Of a DNA stretch of 64,000 bases, positions 26,235 to 37,357 are shown piece by piece. Position 1 is the first letter of the stretch. Each line of letters begins with the position of its first letter. A program made the position numbers and the translations under genes. The stretch spans positions 1 through 64,000 of the forward strand of contig JAOWBW010001805.1 of the NCBI GenBank assembly GCA_026119855.1. Reading direction: 5' to 3'. The notes under the pieces are model-generated. The model made no database searches, had not been told where the DNA came from, and worked only from the letters and a program-made list of their open reading frames with translations. Source of the stretch: Campanula takesimana (taxonomy: Eukaryota > Streptophyta > Magnoliopsida > Asterales > Campanulaceae).

Positions 26235-26335
26235 AATTTATAGCTGTTGGAAAACCAGTTTAGAAAAGAAAGGGGCTGTAAATCAGCAGCCCAGACGCGG
26301 GCGCCTCCCCCTTTGGACCTGAAACGCACGCGCCT
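26235..26335 (-). promoter_or_regulatory. Antisense promoter in E: two AGGCGC boxes plus TATA
   Basis: Read on the minus strand: AGGCGC at 26335-26330, a second AGGCGC at 26306-26301 (29 bp apart), then CTGGGC, then TATAAATTT at 26243-26235, then the start codon of antisense ORF 1 at 26152. E's own LTR has AGGCGC twice with exactly the same 29-bp spacing, followed by CTGGGC, upstream of its TATA (43466-43500). The rest of the stretch 26153-26643 shows no gene. Confidence 0.55.
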
Positions 26336-26643
26336 CCTATCTCCATTGCCAGATGCCCGCGCCGTTGATAGACGACAAAACAGAACAGCCTTGTCAGTTC
26401 AGCAACTGCCCAGGCATCTCAACGCCTTCGACCTGCAGTCAGTTTAGAATCTACAGCAACAAAGCAACATTCACCCGCAACAAGTGGAACACTTTGGGCA
26501 CACATTTTGTTTGTAAAGAGTCGACACCTAAGATCGAGTCTAATAAAACATAAAAATGTAGATAAAATAGCTAGGATTGTAAATATTTGCTAAATGTTAT
26601 TACATGTTAAAAATAAATTATTCAGGCACTCATCCTCCCCAGT

Positions 26644-28886
26644 CTATTCCGAATCATCTCCACCAGCACTGTGCTCATCCTCCTCATCACCACTCTCGGT
26701 TTCTTCTTCATCATCATCATCGGACTCTTCTTCAGACTCCTCAACAACGATCACGTGACGAGCTCTCTTTGGCATTCTCGCCGATGAACTAGCACCTCCG
26801 CGGCTCAAGCTCCTACTCAGTGACTGCCTAGCCGACTGCACAGCCTCATCCACATCAAGGGCCTCATCTATGCAACCTCGCCCCATGCCACGGGCACCCC
26901 GAGCCATGCCTCTAGCAGCTCTGGACACGGTCCCTGCAGCCTCCCTGGTCAAATTAGCCATGTCTCTACATAGCTCCAGGACTCTCTCCTCCAGATGGCG
27001 CAACCTGCTCTGCATCCCCTTGTTCTTGCGGCCTATATGCCTATAGGTAGCCACGGGTATCTATCACAGCAGAAACAAAAAACCACATCAGTGTACTGAG
27101 ATAAGACAGACTAGAACAGAAAAGTGGACCGTAATCAGAAACGTGCAAGAAAAGTAAAATTCATACCACAGTACTCTAGGTCGGAGGCTCCCTCTCCGGT
27201 GACATCTCTTCCGGGACTATCTCCCTCTGCTCATCAACAATCCCAAAATTCGAGTACGTATAGTACGAAGGAGGCAGAGGAGGATCAAAGCAATAACCCG
27301 CCCCAGTGGGGTAAAACTGCGCAGAGGTCGAAGGGGCAGGCTGTGTTCCCCGAGGATCGGCATACATAAAGCCCGACATCAGATGGTTCGCCCGAAAAAG
27401 GCCATAATCCTGGTAAAGATAGATAAAAGGGGTAGCATCAACCCCTGCCACATACATGGCCCTATCATCCTCAGACAATGCACCCCAGTTACGAGGGCAG
27501 AAAGGAGGGAACTCTGGAACCGCCGGCCTAGATAGGTTATGATAATCCACCATCTGGCTCCCATGCTGCCAGTACACCCTCTCTCCCAAGTACATAGCCA
27601 TGCACTCCACCAAGCCATTCAGTAATCTAGAACGAGTGGGTAGCAGAGTATGCTCTATGCCACCATAAATCGGTCTCCAGAGGAACAATGACTGAGATAC
27701 AGACTCAGGCCTCAGACCATCCAGATACTGCCGGGCTGAAACCAAGCTGATGGGGGCGGTGCTAGTCTTCACATTCCTGGTCTTGTAGGACCACTTAGCA
27801 CAGTCGGGATACAGGGGCTGTCCCTCCCGCTCAATTCGAAAATCTCTCATCCCCAGGATAGCAAAGGCCCACAGCTGCAAACAGAAACAAAGGCAGAAAT
27901 TAAACACAGTTGAAAGTGCAGAAATGACAGAAATCGGAAAAAGGGCAGAGTAATGAGTATACCTCCCAAGCAAGGGAGAACCCAGTAACCGAGCTCTGAG
28001 TCGAACGGCTGGTCAAGTCCATACCCCAATAGCACGCAGCAAGGCCAGCTGCACCCCGGTTATATTGAGCAGCCTGATCCAGGTCAATCAGAAGGTCCAA
28101 CAAGGACAAAGAGACAGAACTTCCCCCATTCGCAAATAGGGTGTGGGACAAAGCAAACCAGATGAAACATTGAGCCACCGCCTCGACCCTGTCAGCGGTA
28201 ACTCCCCGAGACTCAGCCTCAAGGACTCTAAAATAAGTCCGGAACTTCCCCAAGTCACTCGAGAGTTCTTCACCACAAGCTCGCAGTCGACTAGATCCAA
28301 CAACTCAGCAGGTGTCCTAGCAGTCCCGGCAACACCACAAGGGACAGGTACCCCGAAAAAGGTAAACGGTCAGAGCCGTAAAGTCAGTCGGGGTCATAGT
28401 CACTTCCCCCATCAGCAAGTGGAAAGTGTGGGTGGTATCCTACTATCTCTCCCTCAAATCCTGAAGCACATCAGGATCATTCTTCAGCGAGGGTAAACTG
28501 GTAATGAAAGGGCCGAAAAATGTAGCAGCCACCCGAGTCTGTACATTTTCTCCAGTTTCCTCCATACAGAAATGGATGCCTGAGCCCTACCGTGGATTTC
28601 AGTCAAACGGTTCCACCTCTGAAAGGAAACAAGAGACAAAGAAAAATTCATCAGCATAACGTCTAGAAAATGGCCAAACCCAACATGAAGAAATTCAACA
28701 TGGCAATGGCATGGTGTGCGAAAAAGTGTGTGAACATGCAAATGGGTGTCCAAACATCCTCTTCATAAAAATAAACAATGATAACAACATGGAAGCATGA
28801 TCAGAAGGGTTACTGCAGCAGTATCACGGACAAAATGGTACGACCCTAGAATGCAAAAATCGTCAAAGAAGACGAATAATTCTTAC
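26644..28886 (-). pseudogene. Antisense gene 2 of E: plant-mobile-domain-like protein with three introns, broken
   Basis: A spliced gene opposite to pol. I place GT-AG introns at 28886-28619 (donor GTAAGAAT, pyrimidine-rich acceptor ending CTTTCAG), 27962-27875 (GTATAC...TTTGCAG, 88 bp) and 27166-27061 (GTATGA...GATAG, 106 bp); all join in phase 0. The first coding exon after 28619 has RWNRLTEIHGRAQ. Further on, around 28440-28380, frames show HTFHLLMGEVTMTPTDF, which resembles the plant mobile domain (PMD, PF10536) seen in captured or domesticated transposon genes. The middle exon is rich in aromatic and Pro residues. The last exon encodes a Ser/Arg segment, PKRARH and a long Asp/Glu tail (about 26720-26644), a nuclear-type profile. 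Breaks: stops near 28455, frame changes in the PMD part, and a TAG at 27178-27176 nine bases before the third donor. The first exon runs into the tandem array and its start is not visible. Confidence 0.6.
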
Positions 28887-28916
28887 CAATCCCGCAGAAA
28901 CAAAGTGGGAGATATG

Positions 28917-29367
28917 AGTATGGGACTCTAAATCAACAGACAGATTCTCGGATCTTGCTAGTCCCCTATACGGACTCTAAATCAGTAGACGGATTCTCGG
29001 ATCTCGCTAGTCCCTTATACGGACTCTAAACATTGCCACGTTGGGCCGATTTCTATCACCGCACCCCTTTTATCAGCAAAAGTCGCTCACACAGGGAGCG
29101 CACCTCTATCTCTTGTAATTTCAAGATTCTTGTTTTCATCGAGTCTTGATTTTTTCTTGGTGATGTCCTCTTTATCAGCAAAGTCTATCTAACAAATCCA
29201 CATTCATTTCAAGTCCCCTATACGGACTCTAAACCAGCAGATGGATTCTCGGATCTCGCTAGTCCCCTATACGGACTCTAAATCAGCAGACGGATTCTCG
29301 AATCTCGCTAGTCCCCTATACGGACTCTAAATCAGCAGACAGATTCTCGGATCTCGCTAGTCCCCTA
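28917..29367 (+). repeat. 49-bp tandem array of E, left part
   Basis: Units of about 49 bp carry CCCCTATACGGACTCTAAAT, CAGCAGACGGATTCTCGG and ATCTCGCTAGT. About 2.5 units occupy 28917-29036, then a unique block (29037-29209, with CACCGCACCCCTTTTATCAG) and about 3 more units to 29367. Copia element A is inserted in the array, which resumes at 42685. The unique block recurs at 43065-43208, so the array and block were duplicated together. Its position just upstream of the 3' LTR is that of the hypervariable repeats of Tat elements. Confidence 0.9.
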
Positions 29368-30954
29368 TGTTGGGTATGCACATTATAAACCACTCCTATT
29401 ACCTAGATTTGATTGATCCCATAACCTTATTTTACTTTTTATGGACTTTAGGTTTTATTGTAAGAAGTTTTACAACTTCATTAGTTAAGTTCATTTTTAG
29501 TTTATCTAGGCTTAGAAGATCAGCCCCTCAAATTTTGAAGAAATGCTGCTGCTACTGATATGGTGAAAATGGCTAAGTCTGCCTACCGCAAGGTTTTTGG
29601 CGACCGCATGGTTTTTGGCGACCGCATGGTTTTTGACGACCGCATGATTTTGACGACCAAAATCCTTGCTGATTACAAGGTTACCTCAATCTTGTCTGAC
29701 CGCAGACCAGCTATCACACAACCAAGTGAAGACCAAGAAACAACAAGTTTGATTTAATCGTTGCAAATTCAATTTGAATTTGGTCGTTATGTCTGGTACA
29801 AGATAGTACATCTTGCCCACTAACTTCTGCAACTACAAGACAAAGATATGAGCTCCAATCAGAATGTGACAGCTCATCATCTTCCAACAGCTATCTCTCT
29901 CATCCAAGGCTATAAATAGTCTTTACTTTCTTCATTGAAAGTGTGCTGAGATTCAAAGAGAGAAATTGCTGTCGAAATACTTGGTGATTGAAGATCATAC
30001 TCAAGATTTCCAGAATCATTTGAATCTTCAAGCTTTCACCTTCAAATCTTCAAAGATCCCCAGCAAGCCTTCAAGAACATCAAATCTCAAGCCCAGCAAC
30101 ACTTAAAGATTCATTAGGCTCTCAATCATTTAGATTATATAGAGCTCTTGATTCTTTACACACACACACCCCGATTGATCAATCACATAGATTGCATCAT
30201 TAGGGATACACCGGTCTAAGTCTAGGATTTGTTCTTCATAGAAAGTAGGAATTATTCAAATCTTCACCTTTGAAATTTGTACTCAAGAGAATTAATATAT
30301 CCTCCATTCAAATCCAAGACTGACCATCTTGGTAAAGGACGTAGATCTTTTAACAGATCGAACCTTTCCAAATCATTGTGTCATTTACATTCTGCAAATT
30401 TACTTTCTGCAATTGTTCTTATTATTCATATTGACTTTGTTTGTCGTTTAGTGTTTTGATCTTTCCAGATACTCAAACGATTGTGAATTGTGTTTGTTGC
30501 TTTCCTATTGCCTAAGTTATTACTTCTGACTACTTATCATTTTGCCAAAACTCTAAGACACAAACTTTCATTTTCAACCTTTCTAGTCAGTAACCTTGCT
30601 TACCGCAAATAGCCGACCGCAAGGGTTACGGCAACTTGCTTGCCGCATTTTGCTTACCGCAAATTGAATCTTTCAAACCTCTATTTTTGCCGACCGCAAT
30701 ATTGCCGACCGCAATATTGCTGACCGCACGGTTTTCTTACCTAGCAGTTTTTAATTTCAAAAACAACTCTACTTCGTTTTATCGAAAACTTCCGCTGTGC
30801 ATTTTGCTTTGAACTAGTGGTTTTTACTTGACCACAAAACTCAATAGTAAGTACAAGGTTGAATTTTGAAAAAGGGTTGATAATTTTAAATAGGCTATTC
30901 ACCCCCCCCCCTCTAGCCTCTTTTCATACCCTTGTTGTGTCTTTGGGACCAACA
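29368..30954 (+). repeat. 5' LTR of element A (1587 bp)
   Basis: TGTTGGGTATGC...TTTGGGACCAACA. The TATA box is TATAAATA at 29911-29918. Upstream in U3, three near-tandem copies of GCGACCGCATGGTTTTTG (29600-29650) plus TACCGCA at 29583 and GACCGCA at 29697 form a word cluster. A second cluster (30601-30730) has about six more ACCGC words near the LTR end. A run of 10 C lies at 30902-30911. The small open frames inside (29367-29558, 29560-29757) are duplicated only because the LTR is, and I reject them as genes. Confidence 0.95.
29583..29918 (+). promoter_or_regulatory. LTR promoter of A: ACCGC word cluster and TATA
   Basis: Five ACCGC words (29583-29702) lie about 210-330 bp upstream of TATAAATA (29911-29918). 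Element B has GCGCCT words at the matching place, about 250-380 bp upstream of its TATA (54437-54444). Position and repetition suggest upstream regulatory sites. Confidence 0.55.
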
Positions 30955-30956
30955 AG

Positions 30957-30968
30957 TGGTATCAGAGC
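30957..30968 (+). other. Primer binding site of A (initiator Met tRNA type)
   Basis: TGGTATCAGAGC begins two bases after the LTR. It is the standard plant copia primer site, complementary to the 3' end of initiator tRNA-Met. B and C have the identical string at 55266 and 44370. Confidence 0.93.
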
Positions 30969-31025
30969 TAACACCTTTATAAAACTTCTGTTTTTCAAGC
31001 TTAACAGCTTGGGTGCCGATTCAAA

Positions 31026-33312
31026 ATGGCAAGTCAGAAAACTATGGCAACGGTTAACTTCACTCACGTTCCAGCGTTCGACGAAGACAACTTTGACGTA
31101 TGGAAGCACAGCATTCTAACTCAATTCTACTCCATGGATGAACAACTTGGTGATTGTCTTACCATTGGACCATATTTCCCAATGAAAGCTAATCCGGATC
31201 CAGAAACAAATGATACCATACCGACAATCAAGAAACCAAAAGCTGAATGGACCGATGAAGAGAAAAGACTTGTTGGAATGGATGTGAAAGCAAAAAGTAT
31301 ACTCACAAGTACTTTAAATACGTCTCAGCGTCGACAAATCATGGAATGTGCTACAGCAAAAGATCTTTGGATGCAATTGAAGATTACATCGAAGGAGATC
31401 AAGCGTGCAAGGAAAGCAAAAGATTTGCAATTCAAAGACGTTTCAACAACTTCGCTAAGATCCCCGGTGAATCACTAAGAGCCACTTACGATCGTTATTG
31501 TGAGATTGTAAGTACATATACAGCACTTGGAAAGAAGCTTACCAAGAAAGAAATCAATGTCAATTTTCTTGCTGCTCTTGGTTCTCAATATCTTCACAAA
31601 GGAAGTACTCTTGAAGATACCAAGCTTCTAGATGATATGTCTCTCAGAAGCCTCTACGCCAATCTCAAAGTTTTTGATATCAAGCTCCACAACATTGAAG
31701 AGATGGAAGGAAAAACTAAGAGTTTGTCGTTGGTCGCTAAAAAGGAAGAAGTGATCGAAGAAGAAGATCCAAAAATCTCCACATCTGAGTTACTAGATAT
31801 GGACGACGACGACTTTGCTATGTTCGTGAAAAGATTTCAAAAATTCAGAAAGTCAGCAAGGCCCGGATCATCAAGCAAAGCTCCTGCAAGGTTTTCAAGG
31901 AGCAGCTCAACAAGTAAGAAAGAGTACTCTAACTTCTCCAAGAAGAAAGAGGATCTCGTTTGTTTTAATTGCAGGAAACCCGGTCATTTCGCATCAGAAT
32001 GTCCAATCCCCAAATTCGAGTACATGAAGAAGAAAAGCAACTTCACTCCTAGATACTCAAAGCAAAAGGGAATGGTCGCTGAAGAGGACTCTGCCACAAA
32101 AGAGTTAGCTACCTGGATAGAGTCAGACTCTGATGAAAGCGACGAGGATTCTGAAGAAGGTCACATTTGTTTGGTCGTTCATTCCGATGATGAGGATGAA
32201 AATACAAATCGTCGCTCAACAAATGCAAAACCTAAACGGATAAGCTATACAGCTGATGAACTTGCTGAAAAGGGATTCCTAACTCCAGTTCAAAGGAATG
32301 GTGATCTTCTATTTTCTAGATGTGATGTAAGTGCAGCAAAGAAGGCTCAATACAATCCCAAAGTGAAGGAAGTTCTGCTTACCACTCCACAAGTCAAGTT
32401 TGATATTTCTCCCGACGAACAAGAAAAGATGTTTATGAAAGCTGAACAGGTAATTAGTAAGTTTACCGGCATGAAGGAAGCTTTAGCACTTTCAACTGAA
32501 GAGATTTCCCAGCTTAAGACGGAGAAAACTCTACTAAGATCTGAACTCACCCTCCTTAAGGAGCAGATCAAGAGCATGACTCCTCTTACTGATCGAAACC
32601 GTTTCTTAGAAGAACAAATGTCATATTTAAAGTTAAAAACGATGAATTGGTTGCTGAGATAAATGACCTCAAACGGATCACTAATGAGTGGACCAATTCT
32701 CGTGTCACTATGGAACAAATATTAGAATCCCAAAAGTCTAGTGGTGATAAAGAAGGCTTGGGATTCCAAACTAGTGACAACTTTAAATGTGCATCTTGTT
32801 GTGAAAGAGATGAGAAATTTACCCAGCAAACTTTGGAAGAGTTGAAGGCTAAACATCATGTTTCAAAGGGTGTAGGACAAGAACCAAAGAAGAAACTAGT
32901 GTTCAATTATGTCTATCCTAAGAAGCAAACTGGCAAGGCAAAGTTGAAAGGTATTGCCATGGATGAACCTGCTGCTGCGGCAAGCACCAGCAAGGTCGCT
33001 GAATCTTCTTACCGCAGTCACTTACCGCACGGTCTGTCGAACGCATCTAAGAAGTTGGCTACCGCAAGGAAACCAACGACCGCGGGTAGTGGTAAGACGG
33101 CAAAGTTCAAGTGGATGAATTTTGTAAAGGCGACCTCGTCCATACCAGTAAATGATGTTGTGCTGAAAACTTCAACGAAGTTTGTTAACCTCAGTTGGGT
33201 GGCTTCCACCATTGTTCTGTGTGTGATGATTATGGTCATAAGGCTGCTGAATGTCTTTTAAGATTCACACCCAATCCTAGAAGGTTTAAACCACCTTCTG
33301 TGAGGCAAGTGT
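31026..33312 (+). pseudogene. gag: gag of element A (capsid, zinc knuckles), frame-broken
   Basis: Starts MASQKTMATVNFTHVPAFDE at the same place as gag of B and C. The N-terminal copia Gag domain runs to about 31700 (WKHSILTQFY; YDRYCEI). A first CCHC knuckle CFNCRKPGHFASEC is at 31961-32002, followed by an acidic Ser/Asp stretch and a coiled coil (EISQLKTEKTLLRSELTLLK, about 32500-32560). A second CCHC lies at 33213-33254 near the C-terminus, just after the word-rich linker 33006-33090. Frame changes relative to B: a missing G in a GGG run near 31368, a 1-nt loss near 32610 and another after 33090. B's gag stop is conserved here as CTGCTAA near 33330. Gag would form the virus-like particle and bind genomic RNA. 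Confidence 0.85.
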
Positions 33313-33399
33313 GGGTTGTCAAAAGCTGCTAATCTTTAGGACCCAAAATAATAAAGGGGACCTCGATCTTAAATGTTTATTTTGTAGGTCCTCTGCCTA

Positions 33400-36300
33400 A
33401 TGGCCGGCCACTCCAATGAAACTACTAGTTTATGGTATCTCGACAGTGGATGCTCAAGGCATATGACTGGAGATATCAACCTTTTGGAAAGTATCCGTAA
33501 TGAAAAAGGTCCAGCAGTTACTTTTCGCGACAACAGCAAAGGAAAGACCATCGGTTATGGAGTCATCAGAAAAGGAAAAAATAACAATCCAAGATGTTTC
33601 TCTAGTTACCGGTCTAAAACACAATCTTCTCTCAATCTCACAATTTTGCGACAAAGGATTGCAATGCCACTTTACTTCAACTCATTGTCTTATCAAGGAT
33701 GGCAACTCCGGCGTCACTTTACTCAAAGGATTCGTAAGAAAAATGTTTACATTGTTGATTTCAATTCTACTTATTTCTTCTAATCTCTGTTTTGTAGCAA
33801 AGAATGTTAGCGAAAATAGTTGGCTTTGGCATAAACGACTTAGTCACTTGAACTTCAAGTATCTCTCCAAGATTTGTAGAGATAATTTGGTTCGTGGTTT
33901 ACCCAAAGTTGCTGACCACCACGATGAAAAGTGCTCAGCTTGTCAACTAGGCAAACAACCAAAATCGTCTTTCTCCAGCAAGACGACTCCGTCAACTTCA
34001 AGATGTTTGCAGCTGCTACATATGGATTTATTTGGACCTGTCACTACCGCAAGTATTGGAGGCAATAGATATACATTGGTTGTGGTAGACGATTATTCAA
34101 GATATACGTGGGTCGAAATGATGATCTCCAAAGACGATTGTTATGACATTTTGACCGCACTCTTAAGACAGCTCCAAACCCAAAAAGAAGACGACGTCGT
34201 CAGTGTTCGATCCGACAACGGAACAGAATTCAAAAACAACGGCGTCGCTCAATACTGTGACGACCATGGTATTGACCACAACTTTTCAGCTGCTGGAGTT
34301 CCACAACAGAATGGTGTTGTGGAAAGAAAGAACAGAACGTTGATTGAGGCAGGAAAAACGATGATTGCTGATCGAAGCTACCTCAATATTTTTGGGCTGA
34401 AGCAGTCAACACAGCTTGCTTCACTCAAAATCGATCCCTCATCAACAAGACCTACAACAAGACTCCTTATGAACTTTGGAGAGGAAGAACCCCCAACATT
34501 GCCTATTTCAAGATATTTGGTTGCAAATGTTACATTCTCTACAACGGTAAAGAACATCGAGGTAAATTTGCTCCTAAGGCTGACGAAGGTATATTTGTTG
34601 GGTATGCTAAACACTCAAAAGCTTTTCGTGTATTTAATAAAACCACTCTTAAGATAGTTGAATCTGTCCATGTTACTTTTGATGAACATTCTCTCCTTGA
34701 GCCACATATGGCTCCAAATGTTGCTGATGATTTTGTTGAGCTTAATGAGACAGGTTCTAGTCGACCACAAAATCAATCAACTCAAGGAAATCCTTCTACC
34801 TCAACTACTCCTCCACCTACCTCAAATGAAGCACCAGAAGCTACCGCATCTGCTGCTACCTCAAATGGAGCTGAAGTTGAAACACCCATCAATATTGAAG
34901 AACCAATCCCTCAACTTACCTATGATTGGGATGGCACAAATGATGTACCACTAGAAGATCTTCAACAACCATCAACTCAACCCGACCTACCACATGAAGT
35001 GCGCGAGGTCAGAGATCACCCAATTCAAAATATCATTGGTGACCTACATTCTGGTGTTCGAACAAGAAGATCAAATTATGATGCTTTTACCGCATTCATA
35101 TCTCAAGTTGAACCCAAGAAAGTTGATGAAGCACTCCAAGACTCAAGTGGGTTGTTGCTATGCAAGAAGAGCTCAACCAATTTGAAAGATGTAAAGTGTG
35201 GAATTTAGTTCCAAGACCTAAGGATCAAGGAGTGATTGGTACAAAGTGGGTGTTTAGAAATAAGATGGATGAGAATGGAAGCATCACAAGAAATAAAGCT
35301 AGGTTGGTTGCACAAGGATATAGACAAGAGAAGGCATTGACTACGACGAAACGTTTGCCCCCGTTGCACGACTTGAAGCTATAAGGATATTTTTAGCTTA
35401 TGCCTCTTACAAGAGATTCAAGCTTTATCAAATGGATGTGAAGAGTGCTCAACCGCCCGGATTTGAAGATCCCAAATTTCCACATCATGTCTACAAACTT
35501 CAAAAGGCTTTGTATGGACTCAAACAAGCTCCACGAGCATGGTATGATACTCTATCAAAATTTCTTCTAGAAAAAGGTTTTAAGCGTGGTAAGATCGACA
35601 CAACTCTATTCATTGCTAAATATCATGATCATACTTTACTTGTTCAAATTTACGTCGATGATATTATTTTTGGTTCTACTAATGAATTGTTGTGTAAGCG
35701 ATTTGAAAAGTTAATGAAAAGCAAATTTGAGATGAGCATGATGGGAGAATTGACATTCTTCCTTGGACTACAAATTAAACAATGTGCTGAAGGCATCTTC
35801 CTCAACCAAGCGAAGTACACAAAAGATCTTATCAAGAAATTTGGACTTGAAAATGCAAAAGCATACGACACTCCTATGGCTACCGGCAATAAGCTCGACA
35901 AAGACTTAAAAGGTAAAAAGGTTGATCAAACCTTGTATCGAGGTATGATTGGCTCTCTTCTCTACTTAACTGCTAGTAGGCCCGATATCATGTTTAGTGT
36001 TTGTGTTTGTGCTCGCTATCAAGCGGATCCTCGAGAAGCACATCTTATTGCTGTAAAACGTATTATTCGTTATTTATCTGGGACTATTAACCTTGGACTT
36101 TGGTATTCCAAAGATTCGAATTTCAATCTTATAGGTTACTCAGATGCAGATTATGCAGCATGTACCATTGACAGGAAAAGCACAAGTGGAACTTGTCATT
36201 TCCTCGGAAATCGACTCGTTTCATGGGCTAGCAAGAAACAAGCATCAGTTTCCGTATCTACCACAGAAGCTGAATATATAGCTGCTGGAAGCTGCTGCTG

Positions 36301-36590
36301 CCAAGTGCTTTGGATGAAACAACAATGGTCGACTACGGAATCAAAGAAGAAAATTGTCCAATTTATTGTGACAATACATCTACCATTGCTGTGTCCAACA
36401 ATCCTGTGATGCATTCAAAGACCAAACACATTGATATCAAATACCATTTTCTCAAAGATCATGTCGAAAAAGGTAACATTCATCTAGAGTATGTGAGTAC
36501 TGACAATCAAATTGCAGACATTCTCACCAAGGCTTTGGATTCCAAGAGGTTAGGTTTCTCAGAGGAGAAATGGGTATGCTAGAACTCTAA
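33400..36590 (+). pseudogene. pol: pol of element A (PR-IN-RT-RNase H), frame-broken
   Basis: Domain order is copia type. Protease: LDSGCSRHMTG near 33437. GAG-pre-integrase: SWLWHKRLSHLNF and CSACQLGKQP (33820-33960). Integrase: Asp in LLHMDLFGPV (about 34020), VRSDNGTEF (about 34205), Glu in QQNGVVERKNRT (about 34305). RT: KARLVAQGYRQE (about 35300) and YVDD at 35651-35662. RNase H: YSDADYAACTIDRKSTSGTC (about 36138) and TEAEYIAAG (about 36267). Damage relative to B: frameshifts in the protease region, integrase (near 34370), linker, before the RT (near 35330), in RNase H (near 36325) and at the end, plus an in-frame 39-nt loss at about 35447 that removes the FLNG block of RT. That last lesion cannot be a base-calling slip. 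ACCGC words occur only in the linkers (34851, 35089) and at two integrase-region sites. Confidence 0.9.
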
Positions 36591-37210
36591 ATATCTTGTC
36601 CTTATGATTTTTGAACTAATGTTTTAGTTTCTCCAAGTTTCTTCAAACAAGTAGGTACCTAGCAATTATGTCGACCGCATTGCTTCAATCGACCGCGTTA
36701 TGTCGACCGCCCGAATCAAGCTAATATCATTTAAATGTCGACCACAAGTTTATAGGTTACCGCTAGTTTCTACCGCATTGCGTCGACCGCCTGGTGGCAA
36801 CCTCATATGTATTTTGGTCATCACTCATGCCTACCGCATGAATTGTTGACCGCACAGATCAATGCCAGGTGTAAATTTTAAAAGTACTCTCTCAATATCA
36901 AGCGACCGCTACTAGTCGACTGCATAGTGTATCGACCGCACAAACGGTAAAGCTTTTCACTTACCGCACGCATGGATTCCAGGTAAGTGTTCTAACCTTA
37001 GAGATATTTAGGAGTTATATTTTCTTTACATCAAGGGCATTAAGGTAATTTTATTATTCCCTCGCTTTTATTTATTTCAAATCATTATAATATTTTTACT
37101 CCGCCGTCATTGGCTCTCATTTGAAAACAAAAAGGACTATTTTCTCTGTCATATCTGATTTGCAGAGTTAACTTCCCACTTTTCCACCTCTCCACATCCC
37201 CATAACCGCC
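36591..37210 (+). promoter_or_regulatory. Word-rich spacer between pol and ORF3 of A
   Basis: No gene. From 36660 to 36975 it holds about eleven ACCGC words (e.g. GTCGACCGCATTGC, CTACCGCATGAATTG, CTTACCGCACGC), many preceded by GTCG or T. From 36980 to 37210 it is AT-rich without words. Element B has GCGC words in the corresponding spacer (61225-61380). It sits directly upstream of the ORF3 promoter. Confidence 0.6.
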
Positions 37211-37357
37211 TATATACCCTTTCCACTTAAACCATTTCCACTCTCTCTGCTCCACTCTCTCTCTCTCCACTCTCTCTCTAACTCTCTCTCTCTCTACACT
37301 CTCTCTCTAAACTCTCTCTATATCCGACTCTCTCTCTATATCTCTCTCTATAAATTC
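37211..37357 (+). promoter_or_regulatory. Internal promoter and CT-rich leader of ORF3 in A
   Basis: TATATA at 37211-37216 is followed by a long CT microsatellite-like leader (37237-37350) and the ATG at 37358. Distance from TATA start to ATG is 147 bp. Element B has TATATATA at 61884, a CT leader and ATG at 62031, also 147 bp. Such a unit resembles an ordinary plant gene promoter with a pyrimidine-rich 5' UTR. Confidence 0.6.

Noticed and set aside
29363..29367. CCCTA as only an array unit and not a target duplication
   Set aside because: The array itself contains CCCTA, so it is not independent proof. Exact TG...CA LTR ends with CCCTA on both sides still make a 5-bp duplication the simplest reading.
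29367..29757. Small ORFs at the start of A's LTRs, repeated at 41108-41498
   Set aside because: Identical only because the LTRs are recent duplicates. B's LTR has no equivalent, and the second is built from repeated words.
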